Below are positions 48,268-60,364 of a stretch of 64,000 bases of DNA, piece by piece. The notes below the pieces were generated by a model, which was not told the DNA's origin, searched no databases, and was given only the letters and a program-made list of their open reading frames with translations. The stretch spans positions 124,001-188,000 of the forward strand of contig WACJ01000357.1 of assembly GCA_008973525.1 (NCBI GenBank), given 5' to 3'. The translations under genes and the position numbers were made by a program. Every line of letters begins with the position of its first letter. The first letter of the stretch is position 1. The DNA comes from Stenopsyche tienmushanensis (lineage: Eukaryota; Arthropoda; Insecta; Trichoptera; Stenopsychidae).

Positions 48268-49245
48268 GAAAGTCGTATTATCTTTGTTGAAAGAGCTTAA
48301 TAGCTTATCCGACGATAGCGATTTCAATTAATTATACCTAAATTTTATGACGGTTAAAGCAACCTCTAGACCAGAAGCTTAACTATTTTATTATGTATTA
48401 CACAAACACAAATTTATATTTTTAAAAAGCAATGCATAATAACATTTCTCAGGATCTTAAAAATTCTCTGTATAAATCACTTCTACTCCGTGACGAAGTC
48501 TCTCTAATCTTAGGCCAGAATAATTTCAGATCCTGCAGAGCTGATCATCATTCAAGCTTAGATGCGAAAATATATTTCAACACTAAATGACGTGTTATCT
48601 TCTAATGCTTATAGATTGTTTTTCTTCGATTATAACCAATCAATCAAGATCTATTCGAGATATCTATTTGCCATGTTCAAAGATCATCTTGAAAAGCTCC
48701 TTCTTGATTTTTTGCTGATGGTCACATTGTTACATTATATGTTTATCTTTTAAAGTATTCCTTGTCGATGTTATCAATTTGATCAAAGCTTAAATACAAA
48801 TATAGCTTTTAAATAGAGTGTTTTACAATCCTTTGTGAAATATCATTAACGAAGATGACCGCTGTTTGATGTTTACAGCTCGGCTTGTGGTAATCCGAAG
48901 AGTTTTTAAGCAGGTCAGTAGGTCTTCAAAAACTGGTAAACGGAGCGTCGTGGTATTGCGAAAGATTTGCTTTCTTGCTATGAAATATTTATAAATCCAA
49001 GCACATTATATATGAAAAACTAAGCATTCAAATCAGAAGGTAAAAAGTTGATGGTGTATAGTTTTTTTTTTGGCAAAGTGTATTTGTGTATTCAATAAGA
49101 TTAATGTTTTACGATTTGGGCTTAATTTGAAAGTAATATTACGTAATTTGATTATTCTAGAAGGTATTACTCTTTACTTAACCGAAAATTTATTCTGTAA
49201 AACAGCCATTAATAATAATTGTTGCTGTTTAACGGAATGAATTAT
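48268..49245. other. AT-rich non-coding stretch
   Basis: Nothing recognised. Confidence 0.5.
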
Positions 49246-49249
49246 ACTC

Positions 49250-49800
49250 CGACGCTCAAGCACTCTGAAATGTTATTACGAAACTTATTTCTCGGGAAAT
49301 TCATCGAAAATGTTTTCAAACTGAGTCTGGCTTAACATCCATAATCGACTCTTCAACTTTCAAGAAACACCCCAGCTTGCCTGCTCGTAAAATGAGAAAA
49401 TTTGTTCCGAATTTGCCTCCGACCACATCGGAAACCGTACAAAGCAGAAGAGCGGCGATACGCAACGACTGAAACGTGAATCATTTCTGCGCTTTTTTCT
49501 CAATAATTATTTCGGCAATGTAGACGTTGGAATCTCTCGAACGTAATATTTCCAATCGTCGAAATTCTACGCCAAGCATTTGCGTCATCCAATAATGATG
49601 TGTGGCTAAAATTCGCCTCGATAATGCATTGCACATTTCAATGAACTTTTCATGTGGATTAATTCACAAAGTGCGCCAAGTTTCACGATGTCGGATTCCA
49701 ACGTCAAGCTTTCGAAATGCAATTATGGAATGTTAGACGTTGCTTGTAAAGCAGTAAAATCGTCGACAATACGAAAAGCATGCGTCAGATTAATCGCAGA
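49250..49800. other. Complex block, candidate non-coding element
   Basis: Mixed composition with CG dinucleotides ('gagcggcgatacgcaacgac', 'gtagacgttggaatctctcg'). There are no frames of note. Confidence 0.25.
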
Positions 49801-50459
49801 ATTATTGTATTGAAGCGAACAATTATTGGCACTGAAACAGTATGCGAGTTATATAATATACATGCATATCGTTGTGGAATAGTTAAATTTAAGACTTGTT
49901 AGAAAGCATTTTTCTATGCGGAAAACGTCAAAATTTGAATTGCCGCGCGGCTTTGAAACATTGCGATTGCAGCGCCCTTTGACAGGTGTTCAATTTTGGA
50001 ACTAATATTGGTCTAAAACCAACGAATTGTTGATTCTCAATTGAATCATCAGAATAAATTCGAATTAGGAGTCATGATATCCTTATCTGATTTATTATTC
50101 AAGCGTAGCGACTTTGTAAAAAAAATCTACAATCTATCCGTTTATTCGATGGGAGCTTTCCTTGAAATTTTCTCGATGCTGAATACATTCATTTTATTGT
50201 TCGGACGATGCGATCGACGGTCCATGACGACGCAAGATGATTCGTCTTGGGCATCCAATAGAAATGGTAATGTCGTAATGATCTAATTTTAAAATAACAA
50301 AACGAACTGTGAACTGTCGTGGCGCTAGTAACGCGTCGATCTAATTCTACCCACAGGGTGATCGCGCACATCTAAACAGTGTACGAATATAAAAAGAAAT
50401 GTTTTCATCAAAATAAACAGAAGATCTCAAGTCTGCCGTATTAATAGACAAAAATTGAT
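49801..50459. other. Non-coding stretch
   Basis: An 81-codon plus frame (50041-50286) and a 60-codon minus frame overlap; neither is recognised. Confidence 0.4.
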
Positions 50460-51060
50460 TAAAACTTAATATACCCCGAATATAACACAATCAAAGGCGG
50501 CGGCTTTCGCAAAGTTGATTAAATTAATATGTTGCGCTTAGATGGTTTTACGTACTGTTATTACTCCGTTTTAAGCCTCGAGAGTAACTTTGTTACTTTC
50601 AACATCACGTCGATGCTGGAATATAAGCCCTCGCGGAATCTGCGGTGTCTTATGTTGCGGCGGATACTTCAAAAATCCATATGTGACTTACCAAGACAAA
50701 TATAGGCTCGGCTCTAACCTGCCTCTTACTATATAAAATCATTTTGCTAATTAGCAATCTCCGCGGAAGAGATACGCGCTATTTATTCTGGGGATGAAAC
50801 GTCTATCTAAGAATTAATAGCGGCGGGATCACCCGGTGGATGAATAACCGTAGATCCAAATAAAATCAGATCAACGCGATTCGCCTAAAAAAACACATTT
50901 TTAGCGCACAAAGCGACCGTGTTGATAAGCATCCTAAAAATAAAACGACACTCGATAAAACGCGATTCATTTCATTATGATCAGCAATAAAAATTATCGA
51001 TAAAAATGCAAATGAGACGATTCGCTGATTGCATCTGTCAAATTTGAATCGATCCAAACA
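50460..51060. other. Complex block, candidate non-coding element
   Basis: A CG-containing patch ('caaaggcggcggctttcgca', 'taatagcggcgggatcaccc') between AT-rich flanks, without coding frames. Confidence 0.25.
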
Positions 51061-51529
51061 GCTCGTCGTACGGGCAGCATATCAAAATTTTATATGCGCA
51101 TAAATGCGCTTGAATCAATTTAAATTAACACGAATGCATAAAAAAAATTAAATAGTGCGATGAGAAGTTGGGAAATATAAAATTATTGCGAAACAATTGA
51201 GATATTTAAAAATAATATTACGCAATAAATTTATTTAATGCGTGTTTAATGGGATGAGGTGGGTGTGTAAACATGCTTTTATAATTTATATTTGATGTAA
51301 TTGTATATTGCTGTATGATCATCTTTTTATTTGGCTTGACTTTGATATTATGAAATCATGAAAGCACTGACTATAAATAGTATTTATTTTGAAATATTGT
51401 CTTCGTTATTTTCTTAATAATTAAAACTTCATTTAATTTGTTTGATTCATCTTGGTAGAATATATATTTATTTATAATTAAATAGCCGCATTTGATAATA
51501 TACAAATGTATGTGTATATTATCGCGTTA
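51061..51529. other. AT-rich non-coding stretch
   Basis: Nothing recognised. Confidence 0.5.
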
Positions 51530-52350
51530 AGACCAAAATTTCTCGCTGGTGTGTGCGCATGCGCGCGCATCAGTTCGAATAATTTTGACGTTTACAGATA
51601 ACCTCAATTTAGCTCCGTGAAGTTATTTCATTTTAATGGCATTACAATGCGTTTATTTGTTTGTTGAATTGATGTTCGGTGTGAACGTTTATGAGGTGAT
51701 GCATAAAACCATCGTTAATGTTAATCTTAGTGCTCGGAAAGTAGCCGATGCCGTCCGAGTACGCGCGAATATTAATTTGAATCCTGTCTCGCTTGCTGTT
51801 TTATTATAATTGCGCTTTGGATATATTCTCGGAACGCTTCGACTTTCTAAATTATTTCTAAACACAGATTAGCGTAGGTTCATCGCAAACGATGAAAAAA
51901 TGGGATACTTACGGACTCTCCAAACACCTACGATTCCGAACGATTTTGAATCTAACATTTTCCGGAAGTCATAAGATCAAGAATTTATTGCACTTCCCAC
52001 GGGCGCGGTTTTGAATTTTTATTAAGCCCCTGCTCGTCTCACTATGACGTGTTTGTCACATTTGCGTATTACGTGTTCGCGTTCAATGAAAAATGTTTTT
52101 TTCATCCTTTTCTTCGACCGTTCCTTCCATTGGACATTTTTAGACCTGTCCGGTATGCGTACACAAGTCTAATTTGGTCTCGTTCACTATTTGACGTATG
52201 CTATAAATTCTCTGATTATGTCATCGCCTTTTTTCTCTTCTGCTGCACAAGTTACGTCCGAGCTGGCGATTTTTAATTAACTCTTTTAAGGCCATACGCG
52301 CGTTAAATGCGTCCAGCGCCCCTTTCTTTGTTTCGCGAACGCCCGCGCGC
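51530..52350. other. Complex block with NRF1/Ewg-like motif
   Basis: The block contains TGCGCATGCGCG at 51554-51565, one base from the NRF1/Erect wing consensus TGCGCATGCGCA. CG-rich segments follow ('gccgatgccgtccgagtacg', 'gcgaacgcccgcgcgc'). Unlike the copies at 24, 26 and 60 kb, the flanks here do not match that repeat family. It could be a promoter-proximal or enhancer element, but no transcript evidence exists in the sequence. Confidence 0.3.
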
Positions 52351-53440
52351 AACAGATTTATTGATTGCTATTATATTGATCGATTTTGTAATATAGTCGA
52401 GATAAATAGTTTATGATTATGATCTGAAATAAATCTATATTTTAATCCTCATCTGGTAGATGAAATACTTGATGCCATGATAATAACCATTTGTTTTTTT
52501 CAGGCTGTAAATTAATAGTTAAAAAAAACATTATAATTTTTGCAATGTTTTATATAACGAATGTTTGTATTATCATCATTAAATATTTTAAACTAAAAGC
52601 GCATGTTTTCCATGTAGAGTTTTCAGAACATTATACGAGTGTAAGTGTGTCTTTAATACATATTATCTAAATGTCTTTTGACATGTTTTCCTGCAATTTT
52701 CTCCTTGCAAATGTCTCAGAAACTCTTTATGGGGCTTAAAGTATGACAATCATCAAGAACTCGGTCACAAGTCCAATTTGATACCAATAGGACAAAATAG
52801 GTAGTCCCCTTAAGACAGAGATGGCGATCAAATGACATGCGTATCAAAGACGACACCTTGAGATATTGTACTTTGGAATTGAATGACTTCTGATGGATGC
52901 AAATTGATAATTTGATCTGGGCTCAATTGTTTGTCAATTGTTAAAATTTGAGAATCTGGAAAGAAGTCGTTTGAAGAATTAAAAAGAAAGTGCTTGGAAC
53001 CAAGTAACGGGCACTTTTAACACATTACAAAATCTAGTAAATGAAGTTTAGCCAAGACTCTATTGTAAATAATGATTTGTTTCGGCTTTTAACACATTGC
53101 TTGTGGGATCAGATACAATCATTCTTTGCCACTTACAGAATGCAGAAGACAAAAAATACGTTAATATAATTTGATATTGTGTTTTACATTTTTAAAGTTT
53201 AACCCCTAAAGGAGTACTATCCCAAGGCCTGGGACCTTTCCCCCCATGCACTTATACGAAAGAGCACTCTTTTACATTGAGACTCAACGATTTCATCTAT
53301 TTTAAAATTGCTCACTCCTCAAAAGGTTAAATATATTTTATATTAATATACAAGTATATTTTACTCTGCAACGCTGTCTACTGTTGTCTTCTATATAGTT
53401 TTAAAATAGCTGAACTGGGAGAGTCAACCTGAAATATGAA
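52351..53440. other. AT-rich non-coding stretch
   Basis: Nothing recognised. Confidence 0.5.
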
Positions 53441-53474
53441 GTCACTCCGTCTAGAATTCGTTTGGGTAAATTGG

Positions 53475-53508
53475 TAAATCGACACCCCCAGTTGAGGGTG
53501 TCGATTTA
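53475..53508. other. Perfect hairpin, 13-bp stem, 8-base loop
   Basis: TAAATCGACACCC and GGGTGTCGATTTA are exact reverse complements around 'ccagttga'. It lies just upstream of the LINE-like tail at 53517. It may be part of that element or an independent structure. It is too short for a typical microRNA precursor. Confidence 0.6.
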
Positions 53509-53516
53509 AAGCCTCG

Positions 53517-53745
53517 TTGGTTAGGTTTGGGCTTTCAACAACTTTGAAGTGTCTATTTGGAGATCCGTTCATAGATGCAGACCATGCTCTGTGGATATGT
53601 TCAGGCATAGCGTCCGATCTCGAGGCGCTTCTTCGATATGTCAGTTGTCCGAAATTCGGACCGTTTGGACATAGAAACATTGTGTCTGCAAAAGCGCCCT
53701 TTGATACAATAACCAAGATAATCTGCTGGGTGAGCATTCTAAATT
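53517..53745 (+). pseudogene. LINE-like ORF tail, family E copy 1
   Basis: The plus frame contains 'DADHALWIC' and then 'LEALLRYVSCPKFGPFGH'. The copy at 61150-61300 reads 'REALIRHVSGPKSGPVEH' in one frame. Similarity is kept at the protein level despite many base differences, which supports a coding origin. A 'DH..w.C' motif followed by 'LL' and a short hydrophobic end resembles the tail of I/R1-type LINE ORF2 proteins, but the clade is uncertain. Confidence 0.4.
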
Positions 53746-53749
53746 AAAC

Positions 53750-56150
53750 TTGGAGATCATATTATCTTTAATAACGAGCAAATAATAATGAACGCATTAT
53801 AAAAACAAAATGGATATATAACCCTTTTCTATGAATAGATCCCAGTTCTGCAGTGGACTGCAATGATAATTTTGCGATTTTAGTAGTTAAAAACGAAAAT
53901 TTACATATGATTAATGTAAATTTAATTATGGTTACGCAAGATACAATTAATCTGTATTTTTAAATCTAAGTTTATTTAAATGTAAGGGGCAAAATAATAC
54001 AGAAAAATAAACTGGCAATGCATCTTGACGTAATCTCTCACAAATCAATAATTAAGCATGTTTCATACACTGGAGGATTAGAAGTAACGTCTTATACATT
54101 ATGACGTGGATCGTATGCGATTTTTCAACAATATATATAGGATCTATTTGGATTTATCTTTTATGTTATACGTAGCCACGTATGCTCCAAATATTTATGA
54201 ATACGATTTAAATTATCTTGCTGGAAAAGCGGTGCTTCATGTTTCGAATTGGTGAATATTTTTAGTATCAAAGAGATGGATTTATCTTAATTTTTAAATT
54301 CCTACAGGCGTAATCGGAGTAAAATCAAGTCGGCAAGTATTCGACCCACGCCTGACGAAATAAACCCACGTCTAAATGAACTGGTGGTTGTTTCGTTAGA
54401 GGGTGATGTTATCTAAAAGCTCTTTTTTTTTGCTCTTCTTCCCCGATTTGAATGCTTTGATAGTCGCGATCCTATTAAATACAATGTAAGACGATAGTGA
54501 ACTGAAACCCAAGACCGCAGTTTCCTTTAGCAATGGGAACTGAGACTCCTTTGAAGTTAACTCATGCAAGCGAATGCTGCTGCTTCTCATAAATATATAT
54601 GTATATGAAAGAACAAAACATCAAGACCGCAAATATGTATCGAATCATTCCGAGAGGAGTGTGTCACCACTGGAGATGAAAGCTTGCGCCATATTAAGTT
54701 ACAAAAAGGATTCTGTGTCTGAAGAAAAATCATATTCTTGTGGTCGATTTCCATCGTTGCCGCACAATGACGGCCCACAAAACTTAGTCTTTGCGGTTGA
54801 AACTTTGTCGAGTTTCAATTTTGGCAAATGTTTAACTTTGAGTTTGGCTTGTTTATGGAATTGTTGCTGAGTTTGATGTTCGTAAGAAAATTATGAATTT
54901 ATCGAACGAATCAAATTAGCAGCTGTAAACAATCCGCGAAATTTCTTCTAAATTTGAAGTCTTGCTTCCAAGTGCTTGTAAAACATTGTCAAAGATGGAA
55001 TAAGCTTAAAAACGATTCTAAAATAAAGTACACAATACACAGTGCAAACTTTTAGCTAACAATTTTCGTTGATAGTCTGAAAAAAGCAATGCACAAAATC
55101 AATTTTTCCTGGATGTCATAAAATTTCACTTCAAGTTGCGCGCGAAATTCTCGCGCATCTTTTTAAAATTTAAAGTATGATTTGCGATTGGACTATTATA
55201 AATTTCTTCCAATCCCGACATCTCGTAAATAATTCCCTGGTTCACCAGGAAATGTCAAACATGGTATATCATGCCATCTAAACTGGATAGAGCGCATTTC
55301 AAACACAATTTTGACATTGTGATCAATCATTGAAATCTTTTAAGCCAGCGATGGCACAATATTCGCATGGATTAGCGATGTCACAGTTGAAATATTATGC
55401 ATCCTCTAAGCAACAAGATATTCTATTATATAAAACATAAAATCAATATGGCTTTGCATCATTAATTATGACTGTGCCACTAGCCACAATACCACTCAGA
55501 ATTAGGGAATTTGTATAAAAATTTTGAATTTTCTGAAATATTATAATTAGAAATTCTGATTCGCAATGATTTTTAATTTCTGTAATGTTTTGTGAAGTAT
55601 TTATATATCAATGATAAATTAAATAAATATTAAAATATTACAAAAACTCGCAAATTTGTATACTTGTATTTATTAAAAAATCGAGACACTTCAATATTAG
55701 CATAAACCACTGATGCAGTTTTTGTAGTGACTGAAAATCCAATTAACTACGAAATATTTCCATCGTTCGGAGTAAATTATTAACACGCATCTGTTTTAGC
55801 TCAAAACTAAGAACAACTTACCAATCATTGAAAATTTCCTAAATAAATTCATCAGAAACGACAAACAATCTATTTAACAAACATCGTATTCTAAACAATC
55901 TTTCAACAGCCGCAAAATGTAGATATAATTAGCTGAAATCGCTATAATCGGATGAGGTATTTTTCGATTCGATTTTCCGAGAAAATATGCATATTTTAAT
56001 GACGTTATTACTTAAGAAACGATAAGATGAACTTGAGATATTTTATCTTAAAATCTATTAAAACCCTTGTTTTGACAAAAACCCGCTCATATGCAATGGC
56101 ATTTTATTGCTAGTTGTTCATTTTAGAAGTCACACAAACACAATAAATCA
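53750..56150. other. Non-coding stretch
   Basis: Mostly AT-rich. Short frames at 54396-54870 on both strands are unrecognised. No shared repeat seen. Confidence 0.45.
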
Positions 56151-56156
56151 GCAAGG

Positions 56157-56450
56157 ATGAATTCAGATGCTGAAAAGCACTCTTTTGTATGCAAATACTA
56201 CTTCAACCATGTTAGTAAGCCTGTCTACAAACGCTTAATAGGCATAGAGGGATTAGGCACACTTGGGCTGGAAGATAAATATATTCAACTACTTCAGAAT
56301 TTGTATTGGAATCAATCAGCTATAACAAGTATCGATGGAGAACAAACAGATGATACAACACTAAAGATATGAATCAGACAAAAATGTATTCTTCCGTCAA
56401 GTTTCACTATAAATCACGCTAAAGAATATAAGTCGACAGTGAAATGATTG
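56157..56450 (+). pseudogene. Non-LTR reverse-transcriptase fragment
   Basis: The 71-codon frame carries 'LGLEDKYIQLLQNLYWNQSA' and 'IDGEQTDDTTLKI'. Just past the stop, the same frame continues 'IRQKCILPSSF'. This matches the reverse-transcriptase order 'lGip.kyi.li..lY..qsa.v...g..t..f.i..GvRQGciLSP'. The RQGC motif is changed to RQKC, and the FADD catalytic region is not seen downstream. The clade (RTE/CR1/jockey-like) cannot be settled from this piece. Confidence 0.75.
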
Positions 56451-56624
56451 ATTGACAACAATATTTGCAAAAATATTTATCATAGTTCAATGATGAAATA
56501 TTATAGATCCCAAGTAGAAAATCTTTTTAATTATGATTGTATGAATGTAAATTTATATATTACAAACAATACAGATGTATGCTTTAAACTACAAAGGAGA
56601 ACAGTTCACTGAACAGGATAATTT

Positions 56625-56870
56625 AAAGTGAACGAATATTCTCAATGGTTAGACAAAATTGAGAGCTTATTTCAATTATCAAACGATGATGTGTGTATAT
56701 CTTTGTTTGCTATATTTCTTGAAATTATATACGACCCAATAAACTAACTTGCATGTGTGCTTGTAATCCATGCCTTCGAATGCTCATTCAATAGCTTAAA
56801 ACCATTACATACCGAGTACTTTTGGCAGAAACCAAATATTAGATTGGATATTTTAGCCCGAGCTCTCTGA
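56625..56870 (+). pseudogene. Ty3/gypsy gag-like fragment
   Basis: The frame reads 'EYSQWLDKIESLFQLSNDD', then 'FAIFLEIIYDPIN', a stop, and further on 'FECSFNSLK' and 'KPNIRLDI'. Many arthropod gypsy gag proteins show 'W..y...le.yf..n.i.dd.k....ll...g...Y.li..L' followed by 'fe.l...L..h..PkPn.i.er..F'. The order fits but each piece is weak. No protease, RT or LTR was found next to it. Confidence 0.4.
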
Positions 56871-56874
56871 TATT

Positions 56875-58060
56875 TGCTCGTGGGCAGGGTTATCTAATTG
56901 CATTCTCTATACTCAGCAAAATAGAGGAAATACATATAAAGCCATGTCCGAAACACATGAACGAGTATCTCAGCATGCGTTTCATTGAATTTTGGTGCTG
57001 TTCGTAAGATAATAAATGATAATGGGTGCAGTTTAGACTTTATCACATTGACTTCAAATATGTTTTGAAATGGATGCTTGAAAAATTAATTAATAATAAT
57101 TATATGCATTTAAATCAATCTTATTTTTTGCACCAATTGATTTTATAAATATTCGTCATTCGCCATTTTGTCAATATAAGCTATTGAAAATTGTATTAAA
57201 ATCAGCTTATAGTGTTATGATATACATTTTCTATCTTGATTTTTATAATAGATTTGCGAAAATCATAACAAGTATAGGATTGATTTGAGATCTTCATCCA
57301 GGCTTTATAAAGAAGTACTGGACGTCATGTACTCCGGAAAACCCTTGCTGGTATTAACAATATGGTTATCTTGACAATATCATTTCTTGTTGGCGAAAGA
57401 CCACTAAAGAGTCATATGATTCCACGAAAGCATCGTGTAATATAATTCCGTGTTATACTAGAAAGTATGATAATAATACTTTAATAACATCGATCATTCA
57501 TCATAACTGGCACTTATAATCCTACTTATTTGAATATTTTTTAAGATCGCTTGTAGCTTTTCATCGCTGTTAAACTCTTCAACATTTTGCTTTTTTAATA
57601 TTCAAAAGCTTTGTATTGAGTGATTAACTACTTTTAGCATGTACGTAAGTCTTAATATATTACAATTCATTAAAAAATTAACACTTTTATTCGCAAGTTT
57701 AAATTATTTTGGAATATTTTATATCGGCCATTACATTTTTTTTGTAGAAATAATTTCTTTAGCTTTTTCATTTTAGCTTTTCTAGTAAAAAAAAGTGGAA
57801 TTATCGTTGTTCTACACAAATACATTTGATACAATTAATATGTTTTTAAATAAATATTTTTACACAATTTTCTAATGCAAATAAATATTTTAATCTTATA
57901 TGTAATCAGGGTTTACACTGTTTTTTTTTCATTTCGGTTTTTATTTCAGTTCAGCTGCATATAAATCATTTTTGAAAATTTTTAATGCTTTTATTTGTAC
58001 TAAAAACTTATATTCTCGCATAATTTTATTTCTTTTTTTATAATAAATCTTATATTAATA
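56875..58060. other. AT-rich non-coding stretch
   Basis: Nothing recognised. Confidence 0.45.
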
Positions 58061-58132
58061 ATGCAGTAGAACCGCTAATCCGACCCCAGTCGAATCTGGC
58101 ACACCCTGTAGTCCGACATCCCAATACAAGTA

Positions 58133-58818
58133 CACTTAAACCTTTTTTTGTGCGATAGATGTGCTCCGCAGAAAATCGCACAAAAATAAATCGCACAAAA
58201 CTATGACATACATAAAAAAAAAGTGAAGATGCGTTTCATGGATTTTAAAAACCGCATAACTTTGAGATAGTTATCCAAAAATATATCCAAAATCGCATAA
58301 AAAAAGTTAATAAAAAAATCAGGAAAACAATAAGTTAATTATAAAATAACAGTTTTGGTAAGATTTAAAGGACGTCTTGCAACATCAGTGAAATTTTAAG
58401 AATGTCTGAAATCTGGCATCGCAAATGCCAGACATGCACTAGAGAAATACTAATTATTTTAATTACAAACTATCATCGCTGTATGTTTTCTCTTTTCAAC
58501 AAAATAATTCATAATTAGTAAAGATGTCATTTTGGAGAATGTATTTTTAAAAGTCCAAAAATTGGAAAAATACAAAATCAATTTATAATTAATTTTTCAA
58601 AAATCTAAATCAGAATAAAAGGCGTAGTTGTAATTCAGCGATAGCAGATGCAATATGATTTACACAATTCCAAATTATATATTTTTTACAAATTTCGGTT
58701 AGTGTTGATGATTTATTTCCTATTTTATCTAAAATATCTTGTTACGTCCTCTTTGTGAAATAAAAAAATAGCTTTAAAAAAACCGCATAACTTCGATATC
58801 GCACAAAAAGAGGTATAG
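58133..58818 (-). mobile_element. Tigger/pogo-like element B, 686 bp, inserted at TA
   Basis: The left end CACTTAAACCTTTTTTTG and the inverted right end CTATACCTCTTTTTG are inverted repeats flanked by TA (58131-58132, 58819-58820). Interior sequence (58612-58740) is the reverse complement of 6062-6190 in element A, and 58195-58320 corresponds to 6770-6930. It is about 260 bases shorter than A, so one is a deletion derivative relative to the other. Confidence 0.8.
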
Positions 58819-58827
58819 TACATATGT

Positions 58828-59142
58828 ATGATAAAGCTTCGTCAATGTAAAAAATTCAAAAGTGTGATTTTGGACCGCCTAAATTGTAATAAATCTTTTT
58901 GTAAGTTGGCAAGTGAGTGCGGCGTAGGACGATCCACAATTTATGATACAAATAAGAACCGCGAGAACATTCAAAAGTTCGTCTCCACCATTGATTGTGA
59001 GCTCGGTGAGAGGCAAACTTTCTATAAAGCTAAACATCCAGAGATGGTGGAAGCTTTGTATAAGTGCTTTTTTTTTCAGGAAAAAAAACTGACATACACT
59101 TATTTCTGGACCCATATTGGTCATGAAAGTAAAGTTGTTTAG
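58828..59142 (+). pseudogene. Tigger/pogo transposase N-terminus (CENP-B-type DNA-binding), truncated
   Basis: This frame of 104 codons shows a Psq-type helix-turn-helix ('KFKSVILDRLN', then 'SFCKLASECGVGRSTIYD') and then 'KNRENIQKFVS'. It continues with the start of the second helix-turn-helix ('MVEALYKCFFFQEKK'). The family pattern is 'K..il..l..g.s...la.eygVg.sTi.dikk.r..i..f', then 'le.aLy.Wf.q.R..g'. The frame is open until a stop where the second domain should continue. Downstream ('ASKRYLKPFKNVMEY') is shifted. The catalytic domain is missing, so only a DNA-binding half could ever be made. Confidence 0.85.
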
Positions 59143-59145
59143 CAA

Positions 59146-59339
59146 GAAGATAACAAAAAATAAGCCTTTTTTGCTAGCAAGAGATACTTAAAACCTTTCA
59201 AAAATGTCATGGAATACGTTTGGTGACAGTAACAGTAAAACATGAAAATATTATTTGTAGTATTAATTTAACAGGACAATTAAAGTGTTAAACAAAGAGT
59301 AAATATTATAGTATTATCAGATACAATCAAACAAATTCT
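59146..59339. other. Short unassigned stretch
   Basis: It may contain decayed Tigger transposase sequence. Nothing firm. Confidence 0.4.
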
Positions 59340-59445
59340 TTCGCGTAAGATGTATATCGAACCGAAAAAAAACGATATTTTTGAACCGGTTCAGCTTCGA
59401 TTTTCGTTCCGACAAAAATAAAAGTTTATCGATTCGAAGCCCTGT
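59340..59445 (-). mobile_element. Possible hAT-type terminus
   Basis: Read on the minus strand from 59445 the sequence starts CAGGGCTTCGAATCGATAAA and continues with short direct and inverted 'gaaccggttc'/'cggttcga' motifs. hAT elements often begin CAGGG and carry such subterminal repeats. No partner terminus or 8-base target duplication was identified. Confidence 0.3.
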
Positions 59446-60260
59446 ATTCATCGCCCAATGGTATTCTGCATTTTAGAATGGTTGCGGCTATTATAGCGAA
59501 TTATTAATTGATGCATTCGTCAGCCATGACTATACACTTGACGAGTGGTTTGATTTATGTGTTTTTGTGTACGAGCGATGAAATGATTTCGAAGTTTGTT
59601 TGAAAGCATCCGAAGTAATAATATAACGAGGGGATATGGTGCAGAACTGACGGACGATAAATAATTTTTATGATTGCCTTTGAAAAAATAAGAAGGCGAA
59701 AGGCGATACTTTATTATGGAGGAGATAAGCGTATATCCGCATAACTGATCCGCGTGCTACGGAACACAGAATGTCTGAATAATAACAATATTAAAAATAA
59801 CATGTGTAAGATGTATTTATTTGTGGAAGTGGCGACACCTGCTGGACATCATTTAAATGTGGCCGAGAGATTGGGATTGGGCCGTCTGTGCTATTTCTGA
59901 CTTTAATATTTTTTGACATAAGTCTCAAATGAGACGAAACGTTACGGAATATTTTCGCTTTATTGTTCTCGCTGGGCGGATGACACGGAAAGATAATGAA
60001 GAAAAAAAATCATTTCATCTTTCACAAAAGGGCCGCTCTATTTACATTTTTTAATGCGCTGCCTTTATTTCCTCTGGCAACACCGGCGCGCGCGCGATAT
60101 GGCCGCATTAAGAGGTTTTATGCACCGCCGAATTGCTTCGGGATGATTGGCACGATCCTTCTTTGCGATATCGAACAGCTTGCATATAATATAATTAATT
60201 AAATGACGGAGGAATGTGGCCACAAAAGATTCCCAAACCAACTTATTATAAAGCTTTTGT
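59446..60260. other. Complex block, candidate non-coding element
   Basis: A CG-containing patch ('cacttgacgagtggtttg', 'caccggcgcgcgcgcgatat') with two overlapping 68-codon frames on opposite strands (59996-60271), neither recognised. Confidence 0.25.
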
Positions 60261-60364
60261 CTCAAATCCATTTTATGGAATAGAATTTCACTGTCCGAAA
60301 AAAAATTGGGAAGTCTTAATTATCCGGAGAGAAATCCATTTTGAAGTGAGACTTATATAGGCAC

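Larger units (their letters stand above)
58064..59145 (+). mobile_element. Tigger/pogo-like host element (5' part), interrupted by element B
   Basis: It begins CAGTAGAACCGCTAATCCGA and shares 'TGTAGTCCGACATC' with the MITE at 31496. Element B (58133-58818) is inserted about 69 bases in. Directly after B comes an open frame with a CENP-B-type DNA-binding N-terminus (58828-59142). Removing B places the terminus about 75 bases before the start codon, as expected for a short 5' leader. The element is truncated after the N-terminal domain, with no DDE domain and no right end. Confidence 0.7.

Noticed and set aside
53378..53737. 119-codon minus frame
   Set aside because: Antisense to the family E relic, whose plus-strand reading is conserved at 61.15 kb.
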